NCBI GenBank assembly: GCA_037176885.1
Contig: JAWWNJ010000275.1
Span: 46,345 to 110,344 of the forward strand
Direction: 5' to 3'
Length of the DNA: 64,000 nt
Source of the DNA: Favolaschia claudopus
Lineage: Eukaryota > Basidiomycota > Agaricomycetes > Agaricales > Mycenaceae
Part shown: one piece after another, positions 57,241 to 64,000 of the stretch
How positions within the stretch are numbered: position 1 is the stretch's first letter
Layout of the letters: every line of letters starts with the position of its first letter
Made by a program: the position numbers and the translations under genes
The notes under the pieces: model-generated
What the model was told of the DNA's origin: nothing
The model's database searches: none
What the model saw: the letters and a program-made list of their open reading frames with translations, nothing else

Positions 57241-58883
57241 ATGAATTTTCTTCTTCTTTTTCATCATCTACTCGCCGCTCTCATAGTCGCATTCTCCGTG
57301 TCACTAGCTTGCGCCTACGACTTCAGCTCAAAATGCCACAGTCGACGCCTTGGTGGTGAGTGTTTCCGCTCATACTCGAGGCGGATCGTCCTCAATTCAT
57401 AGTACGCCTTCCCTTTGGACCTCCTACGTCAATTTCGCCAATACTGGCTTCGTCGTCAACGCTTCCAACGATTTCGCCACCAATACCTTCTGCACACGTA
57501 ACGACTCTGGCAAACGCAAGCTTCCGCACCATCATTTTACCCAACACCGACACGCTGTACTCCGCTGCATTGGTAGATCTCTCGGCTGGTGATGTTGTTG
57601 TGACGATGCCTGAGAGGGAGGCTGGACGGTTCTACGTTTTGCCGGTTTTACGATTTGTGTGGTCTTCGAGATTATTTCCCCTATTTTTGTTGATGTTGAT
57701 ATTGTTTAACCAAGATTTGGTAACAATGTTTGTTCAATCGCACTGCGACGGATAGCACAGCCGGGCAATATCTCATACAATATCGACCCTCGGATGCTGG
57801 GTGCGACCTCGCCCCAGTCGACGCCAAAGGATACGCCGGGACGGTTTTCGTTGCCCACTGTGTACGGCGCCATCCTTCTTCGAATTGAAGTATACAATGC
57901 CAGCGACGTCGACCACATCGTCTCTGTTATCCAACCGCAATTCAATCTCACCCCATTGAACGAGCCTTCTTCTGGGGCCCCACCGCTTACATCCGCCCTA
58001 CTCAACGACAATCTCGACGTCAACAACCCCCCGCTCTCCCTCCTACAGCTCCCTATCCCGTGTCGCCTTAGTCAACCCAGCCGAAGAGGCATCAGATTCT
58101 GAACGCGTTGCAGCGACTCTTGAGGCGGCAGGCATTTCTTTCGACTCTCAGTCGTACACCCAACCCGCCGGCGTCGATCTCGCAAGTGCATATTCCGCCG
58201 CGCTTGACCTCGTCGAGCAGGTTCCCTCGAACCAAGGCCAACCTCCTCCCCCTCGGCTCGTCCTCCCCCAGCACCTGGTCCACAACCCTTCCCTCCCCTC
58301 TCCGGCGACTTCCACACCCGCTACGACGTCCGGGCCTTCATCGGCCTTGTCGCGTACCTCCAACTCAATTCGACACAAGCGATCTACCCTGCATACACAG
58401 TCACCCAGGAATTCTTCGCGAATACAACGTACATGGTGGAGTTCTTCGGGAAGCCGAATGTGGTGGGGATTTTGGAGTTTGACGATTTATGATGGGGATG
58501 GGTATTTGGTTCCGAATGCGCTGAATCGGTATTCGTTGGGGGATCGGGCAAATCTCACGTACCCCGACGGAGTTTCTGTCTATGGTAACGGAGCAAGCGG
58601 GACGAGGCGGAAGTCGCGATCGTTTTATATGTTGCTCCAGAGTACCGACGTGAAGGTTGCATCTGACTGGGAATCAAAGTGCGTTTGCTTCGATCTCTGC
58701 ATCTCCGAACTTTTGACGCTGATTTAACTTTGCTGCAGTTGGCTACCGACGCCCACAGATGGTGCTCAATTCCTTTTCATCTTGCGCTTCTATGGACCAA
58801 CGCTTTCTCTGACGGACGGCACATACAAATATCCCCAAATCTCTGCCGTGGATGTCAATCCTCCTTTACCGAGTTCAGAGTAG
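57241..58883 (+). pseudogene. DUF1254/DUF1214 secreted protein, frameshifted
   Basis: The start MNFLLLFHHLLAALIVAFSV is a good signal peptide ending near CACA. The DUF1254 part reads ANASFRTIILPNTDTLYSAAL, VDLSAGDVVVTMPEREAGRFYVLPV, then after an intron FGNN and STAGQYLIQYRPSDAGCD, and in another frame LPTVYGAILLRIEVYNASDV and IVSVIQPQFNLTPL. A middle section (SRVALVNPAEEASDSERVAATLE…) and TRYDVRAFIGLVAYLQLNST follow. The C-terminal DUF1214 part is IWSLTIYDGDGYLVPNALNRYSLGDRANLTYPDG, then WLPTPTDGAQF, RFYGPTLSLTDGTY, stop at 58,881. Frames change at least three times without plausible introns. The full domain order is present, so this was a complete gene. These proteins are of unclear biochemical role. 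Confidence 0.8.
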
Positions 58884-59150
58884 TTACTATTTGGCCGCTG
58901 AATTTTCAGCGCTTGAAGCGTTGAGCTACAATCATTCTTTATCTCAAATCAATATAGTTCTGCTCTTCACTACTCTGCATCCGCTGGCTGAGTCACTCAG
59001 CCAAGGCCACTGTTAAATTAATACTGAGCTGGGAACCGCGGCGAGAACATCACTTCCATCTGCTTCAGTCTTCAATTTTCCGTGCACGCAATTCTGGATC
59101 TCCAAATGTGGAATATGATGCATGAGCTGCTCGGTATACTTGGAGAGAAA
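58884..59150. other. Short spacer
   Basis: Intergenic between convergent DUF1254 and F-box-like genes; nothing seen. Confidence 0.4.
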
Positions 59151-60069
59151 CTACATTATACGTTCAAGTGACAACAGCAGACCACATGCGGAACACATTC
59201 GCGTACACGGGATCTCCCCCCTCCGTTTACACAATACAAACTCGTCGGCTTCTCGCCAGAACTTCGACAGGCCTTTAGCTTCGGCTTCCCATTCACCCCA
59301 ATAATTATCGTACACGCCGATCACGAAACGGACATCGTATTCGCATGGCTCCTGTGAGGACACGTACCATTCCTGGTCGTTAATCGGCCATTGGATGAGC
59401 AATAGCTGAAGCCGTGGGCATCTTTCCAACACCTTCAGTGCTGCATCACGGGCCACCTCGTATCGACACACAGATGCGTGAGCGAGGGGAACAGTGAAAC
59501 ATCAGGAAGCATAGACTCTTCACCGTGCCCCACAAAGAGATCAAGATGAGTGAGAGCAGAGAAAACGGAGTGAGTGGGATCCACTGGGTTGGGATAGAAG
59601 AGGTCCGTGAGAGAGATGGAGAGTTTTTCAACCCTCGATTGCGCTAGGATCGGGAGGAGTGACGAATTGACGAGGGAATTGCTACAGCCGAACGTCGTCA
59701 ATCCAGTGCAAAGTGATAACAGTTCGTTGCGCGCCGCAGTCGATGTTGAGTGAGTGTCCTCTAGGAAAGGTGGCGACGGAATTTTGAAAGAATTGAGGGG
59801 GTTTGGAAGACATGGCGGTGAAAAGACTGTGAACCATATCGATGTTACCGGTGTTTATTCGAACAATTCGATACAGAATTGGCTCCGATCCTGCGGAAAT
59901 CGGCAGGTGTTCAGCAAGTCTGTCTTGGTAAAAAAAAAAGTATAGCAGACCACTGATGAACACGATGAGCCACTAGTAAAAGATTGGGAATAGTGCCACA
60001 AAGGGAGAGCGCTGCGCATTCAAACACTTCCCGCTCGATTTCAGGAGGAAATACAGGAGCTCCGGACAT
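59151..60069 (-). pseudogene. F-box-like family gene A
   Basis: Start MSGAPVFPPEIEREVFECAA at 60,069, then NLLLVAHRVHQW, an intron (GTCTGC..CCGCAG), and SEPILYRIVRINTGNIDMVHSLF in a frame that does not join cleanly. Next come LFYPNPVDPTHSVFSALTHLDLFVG, and a C-terminal exon with VLERCPRLQLLLIQWPI, DVRFVIGVYDNYWGEWEAEAKGL, SKFWREADEFV, stop at 59,151. The N-terminal 'FPPEIERxxFE' segment with a following short helix and later LRR-like strands matches the F-box-like proteins abundant in mushrooms (substrate adaptors of SCF ubiquitin ligases in the general family). Frame changes near 59,460 and 59,720 suggest decay. Confidence 0.6.
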
Positions 60070-60240
60070 TTTCCAAAGAGATAAGCGTAGAAAAGGGCCC
60101 GAGTCGTTGACTGAAGACTTGCGTTCACGGTAGCACCGTATCCTGGAATCGATGGTGGTGGTGCGGAATCAAAAGCGAAACCGGCTAGTCGGGAAGCTCC
60201 GAGCCGGTGTGACGTAACGGTCACTCTTGTGCCTCGTGTT
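60070..60240. promoter_or_regulatory. Divergent promoter region of F-box-like genes A and B
   Basis: Gene A starts at 60,069 on the minus strand and gene B at 60,257 on the plus strand, leaving about 190 bp between. Much of it is conserved with 20,194-20,350 in front of the fragment at 20,193. A bidirectional promoter is likely by position. Confidence 0.45.
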
Positions 60241-60256
60241 GTCCTCCACCTCCATC

Positions 60257-61412
60257 ATGGCCATTGCAGGAAGTGCATTCTCCGTGCTTCCGATGTGCGA
60301 CGGCCTCGAAACCGTGTCAACATTGACCTCCTCCTCTCACCTGCCACCTCAACCTCGTTTCCCACCGGAGCTGGAGCGCATAATCTTCGAAATCGCTGCT
60401 TCGCGATGTTTTCCAAAGAAATATTGACATTTATGCTGGTAGCGTGGCGAGTGAAGACGTGGTACGTCTGGCCTTTGGTTCCCCGTAGTTTGTTCTTTAT
60501 TTCTCAACCGGTTCCAATCTCCAAGGTAGAACCGTTTCTCTATGGCATTGTCGCATTTCCCGAGCAAGGCGGCTTCATTCCTATCGACATCCTGGTTGAG
60601 AAAGTTGCTTCGGTCCAATATGTTTTTTGGAATCCTGTTCTCTCCAATCAAGAAAAATGGGAAGACAGCAATGAGTCAACGGATTCGAACGAGTCGGAGG
60701 AATTGTCGCCCATTCCCGAAGATCTCGCGCTTAGCGTTACACTGCACTTTTGCAGCGGCGTCACCAACTTGTTTCTTGGTGCGAATACCTGCATCGTGCC
60801 GAAGGGCATGAAATACTGCACGAACTCCGATATCTTCAGCGGCTCACGATCAAGCAAGCAGCTCGTTATTTCTTCCTGAGGCCGTCGACTTCGATGCCCC
60901 CTTTCTGCGTGGCGTCACCCACCTCGAATTGCTTGACGACTACTTTGACGTTGAGAACGAGCCGCAGGATCGCAAATTTGTTGCCGGCATAAACCAGATG
61001 CCGCAGCTCACGCACTTGGCCTTCAATGTGAAAGGAGGCATTCCCGAAGTTCACGACCTCTTCTACATGAACAAGCGATTTGAATGCTTTGTGTTCTTTG
61101 AACCGATTGGCGGGCGGATCCGAATCCACATGGAGGATATACGGTTTTGTCTACGTCTATCCGATCTCTCATCGCGAAGATTGGCTCCGCGGTGCATCGG
61201 AAGGACGGGATTATTGGACGTTAGCTGAGGAGTTTATTGCGGGCAAACGAGCCAACGTCATCGACCGTGCGTGTATAATTTCTTCCTCACACTCCCATCT
61301 GCTAAGAAAGCCGTCTCTAGGGAATTCCTATTTCGCCTCGAGGCCGGTTTTGAGTCAGCGGAATCTGATTCCGAAAGCCTATGTTTCTTCCGACGGCTCG
61401 GACGAGGAATAA
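60257..61412 (+). pseudogene. F-box-like family gene B, frameshifted
   Basis: Start MAIAGSAFSVLPMCDGLETV, then RFPPELERIIFEIAASRCF and, after a one-base shift near 60,418, ILTFMLVAWRVKTW. An intron GTACGT..TCCAAG follows, then VEPFLYGIVAFPEQGGFIPI, an acidic stretch (EDSNESTDSNESEELSPIPED), and in other frames FDAPFLRGVTHLELLDDYFDV, MPQLTHLAFNVKGGIPEVHDL, REDWLRGASEGRDYWTLAEEF and a last exon ending at 61,412. Gene C has equivalent segments in the same order. At least three frame changes are required. The family is of F-box/LRR type; the specific target is unknown. Confidence 0.6.
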
Positions 61413-61788
61413 CAACAACCCTCGTATGTGCTTGTAACTCGTCACACAATTCCAACCTCGAACAATGTAGCCTCATAGATCAAAGAATCGGAGAGAAGGT
61501 AAAGATTGAAATATAGCGGCCGAGATGGTGGAATATCGAGTAAGAGCGGAGGAATGATAAATATGATCTAGAGCGGATGTTTGCGGCGGGCACCAGAGTG
61601 AGAGGCATGTGAACGGACTTCGCACATTGACTTGGTAATATGTGGCACAATCCAGTGGCGCAAAGTGGAATCAAAATCCACACCTATACCGTGATGAACG
61701 GGTTTTCCTGACCCTTCACGATTGCCACGAGAATTCGTCAGCCGTGATGCTGTAGTGGGAGCCTAGGAGTCGTTTTGTGTGTCAAATA
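61413..61788. other. Spacer between convergent F-box-like genes B and C
   Basis: No feature seen. Confidence 0.4.
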
Positions 61789-62711
61789 TCATTCGCGTAA
61801 GGGAATGCCACGTACACTCCACTGTCCTGCTCGCTTGGCAGCAATGAATCGCTCAGCAAGCGACCAGTAATCTTCCCCGGTTGTAGCACCACGCAGCCAA
61901 TCGTCGACGAATTGAGTTTGACGCAGAGCCACAAACCGATCATCAGCTGAATGCGGACGAATATTCGACTGGCCAATGTCCATGAATATAATACACCGGA
62001 GGCGAGTATACCCTCGGATGAGATCGTGCACGATTGCCGACTTCTCAACCAGATTGAACGCAATGTGCGTTAGGTGGGGGACCGCGTCCAGCCCTGCTAA
62101 GGCTTCGGGATAGTCATCTGAGTCGCACCCAAGCAATTCGAGATGCGTGAGGTGGTGGAAAACGGGGGACTTAAAGTCGATATCCTGGTTGACAAACACG
62201 GATTTAAGGTCGATCGTTAGACGCTGGAGATTGTGAAGGGTCATGAGCCCCAGGAAGAAGCGCGGGATTGGCATCGCCAAGGAGTCCAAGAATGTAAAGA
62301 TCGACAAGACGGGGGCAAATGAGGAGAGCGGTGACCAGGTCATCAACATCTTGGCCGCGCGATTCTGTGAAGATATAGCGCACAGATAACCCTACGATGT
62401 CGACATTTTCGCTCGTCATCTTATCTTTTGCAGCAGTATATTGAATGGCACGTAGGAGCTGGTTTCGTGCTTGCGCTTGGTGGACAAAACAACGCGGTAA
62501 AGGAATGGTTCAACCCTTGACAGAGTTGAGCTGGAGATCACTCGCTGGTTAAGTATTGTAAATGAACTCACCAATGCTTCACGCGCCACGCCGTAAGCAT
62601 GAGGGTTGGTACGTCCTGAAAGCATGAGCGCGCAGCCTCTTCGAAGATAATGCGCTCCAGTTCGAATGCAAGCCGCGGGCCAGTCGAGTCATCGTCTGAG
62701 GGAGAATCCAT
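61789..62711 (-). pseudogene. F-box-like family gene C, frameshifted
   Basis: Start MDSPSDDDSTGPRLAFELER at 62,711, then IIFEEAARSCFQDVPTLMLTAWRVKHW, a clean intron GTGAGT..GTCAAG, VEPFLYRVVLSTKRKHETSS and FNILLQK. A one-base shift near 62,430 leads to MTSENVDIVGLSVRYIFTES and LICPRLVDLYILGLLGDANP. Another shift near 62,250 leads to FFLGLMTLHNLQRLTIDL, PVFHHLTHLELLGCDSDDYP, VPHLTHIAFNLVEKSAIVHDL and DDWLRGATTGEDYWSLAERF, to the stop at 61,789. It is the best preserved of the three copies. Paired convergent with gene B. Confidence 0.65.
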
Positions 62712-63335
62712 AGTTGAATCTCCAATACGATGCAAAGGAGATGGTGGGAGAGGAAGAGAGGCAGCCGGCGAACAACCGAGAGTGATGGAATCAATATGTG
62801 GCAGTGCAGCACTCCTGCACCAAACCACCCATCTCGGAGGCAGCGTGCTCGGCGTCGCTGTCGACGGGCTCAGTGATTCGTACAACGTCTGATTCAGCCT
62901 TGGTGAGTAGAACGGGTTTTTCTCCTTGTGCCTAATCAAGTGAATATTGTGCTGAAATAAATCTGCTTCGCAACGACATCTACTTGGCAACATGACTCGG
63001 AGCTCGGGACGACACTAGCAAAGGAACCGGAAGACCTGCAACGGCGCCTGTACTTTTATCTCCCCGTTCGGACTGTCACTTGCACGACACCCCGAAATCC
63101 TTTCGTAATTTGAGAATAATGCGATGAATTTTCTCTCTCGATCTACTCTACACCTCTCGATCTACTGGATAAATACCGCCAAGTCTCATCTTCCTGCGCC
63201 TCGACTTCATGCTGCATTCGAACACATAGCTTCACGATCACGATAAGAGTCTCTCGCTCCCCGAAACTATCGCCACCTGTCCCAATTTAATCCGCCGCAC
63301 ATCACCCGCGCTGCATCTATCGACAAACCTCTGAA
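62712..63335. other. Spacer between F-box-like gene C and the terminal secreted-protein gene
   Basis: No gene supported; probably holds the promoter of gene C and the 3' UTR of the next gene. Confidence 0.4.
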
Positions 63336-64000
63336 TCACAGGAACATCGCAAGACACAAAATCACTCCTCCCATTCGTCCGAGCTGCGGAGTCCTTACCC
63401 CAATCTCACCACGACTCGCCGTAGGAGAAGCATTAACGCCACTCTGCCCTGAACCCGATGGACTTTGCGCTATGCTAGTCGACTGCAATCCAGGCGCCGT
63501 CAGCGTCGTGATTGGAACAACCGTTCCAGATTCAGTCACAACAGCACTCTCTCCATTCGGTCCCGTCGCATCTCCTATTCTGAGCGCACACGTTCCCAGA
63601 CTGTCCGCACCGAAGTTACATTCCTCAATAGCGGTCTGTGGACGCATGCCTCCGGGGAAGAACGCTATTGCGCCGGAGAAATGGGAGGCGTCTTCGACGA
63701 AGGTTTCTGTTTTTTGGCAGAGGTTGTATATGAACATAAGTATTTCTCGTTTTATGTGGAGGAGTGAGGAGGGTACTTACCCGTGAATGCGGTTGGAGTG
63801 CTCAATACAGTCAACGTGAGGCTCGGGAGAATTGCGATGAGCGAGGTGTATTCAGCGACTTCGACGTAGGTCGTTCCGCCCTGTGCATCGGTCCCAATTG
63901 CTGAGATTTCGGTGTGGCCGAGGTTGATGGTGGTTTCGGAGAGTTGTTCCTGGGTAAGACCCTTAAGTGTCGCGATTTGAGGAGAGGCTGATACAAGATC
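63336..64000 (-). CDS. Secreted, probably GPI-anchored hypothetical protein (5' end beyond window)
   Basis: Two exons are visible: 64,000-63,781 (LTQEQLSETTINLGHTEISA…VEVAEYTSLIAIL) and 63,706-63,336, joined across a 74-bp intron (63,780-63,707, GTAAGT..AACAG) in phase as …AFTETFVEDASHFSGAIAFF. The C-terminal part is Ser/Thr/Gly-rich (SGSGQSGVNASPTAS) and ends with a short hydrophobic stretch (GGVILCLAMFL), the layout of a GPI-anchor signal. Two cysteines (ECNFGADSLGTC) lie in the second exon. This type of Ser/Thr-tailed extracellular protein is common in mushrooms; function unknown. The N-terminus and signal peptide lie outside the window. No break seen in what is visible. Confidence 0.65.

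Overview
The window looks like nuclear DNA of an agaricomycete-type basidiomycete. The evidence is short GT..AG introns (about 50-75 bp), multi-pass membrane families built from very small exons, F-box-like and other families typical of mushroom genomes, and Helitron-type transposon genes. There is no operon structure and no rRNA. I did not identify the species.

Layout. (1) 1-11.4 kb: intergenic DNA, strongly purine-rich on the + strand, with at least three diverged direct repeats (R1-R3) and no gene I can support. (2) 11.9-34.3 kb: a nested transposon complex. A Helitron Rep/helicase gene has its first two exons at 11,948-13,045 (+) and the rest at 31,329-25,213 (-). A 2,983-bp element (called X here) lies at 13,046-16,028 and again, inverted, at 31,339-34,321. 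The 9-bp target duplications of the two X copies are exchanged between copies, which is the footprint of recombination that inverted the ~15.3 kb between them. If the inversion is undone and X plus one duplication removed, the Helitron frame reads straight across. A 615-bp hAT-type element with an 8-bp duplication sits in the same gene at 27,084-27,698, and the frame also reads across that. The four pieces total 6,405 nt, exactly 2,134 codons plus stop. Inside the inverted segment lie an intact intronless NodU/CmcH-family carbamoyltransferase (17,290-19,722) and a multi-pass membrane protein (20,982-22,499).

(3) 34.4-39.56 kb plus 16.04-16.41 kb: a pair of head-to-tail, apparently Helentron-like (Helitron2-like) elements sharing identical ends, one of 5,178 bp (E-long) and one of 439 bp (E-short). 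The second X copy landed in E-short and the inversion split it. The pair had inserted, without target duplication, in a host gene whose halves are now at 39,565 (P1) and 16,412 (Z3). An uninterrupted paralogue at 41,271-41,720 shows the empty site.

(4) 39.6-64 kb: fungal genes, most of them broken by single-base frameshifts: a membrane/coiled-coil protein, a basidiomycete repeat-domain protein, a short-chain dehydrogenase, an RTA1-like protein, a DUF4419 protein, a DUF1254/DUF1214 protein and three F-box-like genes. Genes that look intact are 45,282-45,812, 46,106-46,711, the multi-pass protein at 48,168-49,560 and a secreted, probably GPI-anchored protein running off the right edge.

Inferred order of events: the E-pair entered gene P-Z; X entered both the Helitron gene and E-short; hAT entered the Helitron gene; then recombination between the identical X copies inverted the middle. 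Because the X copies are ~3 kb and appear identical, a mis-oriented assembly gives the same picture and must be excluded.
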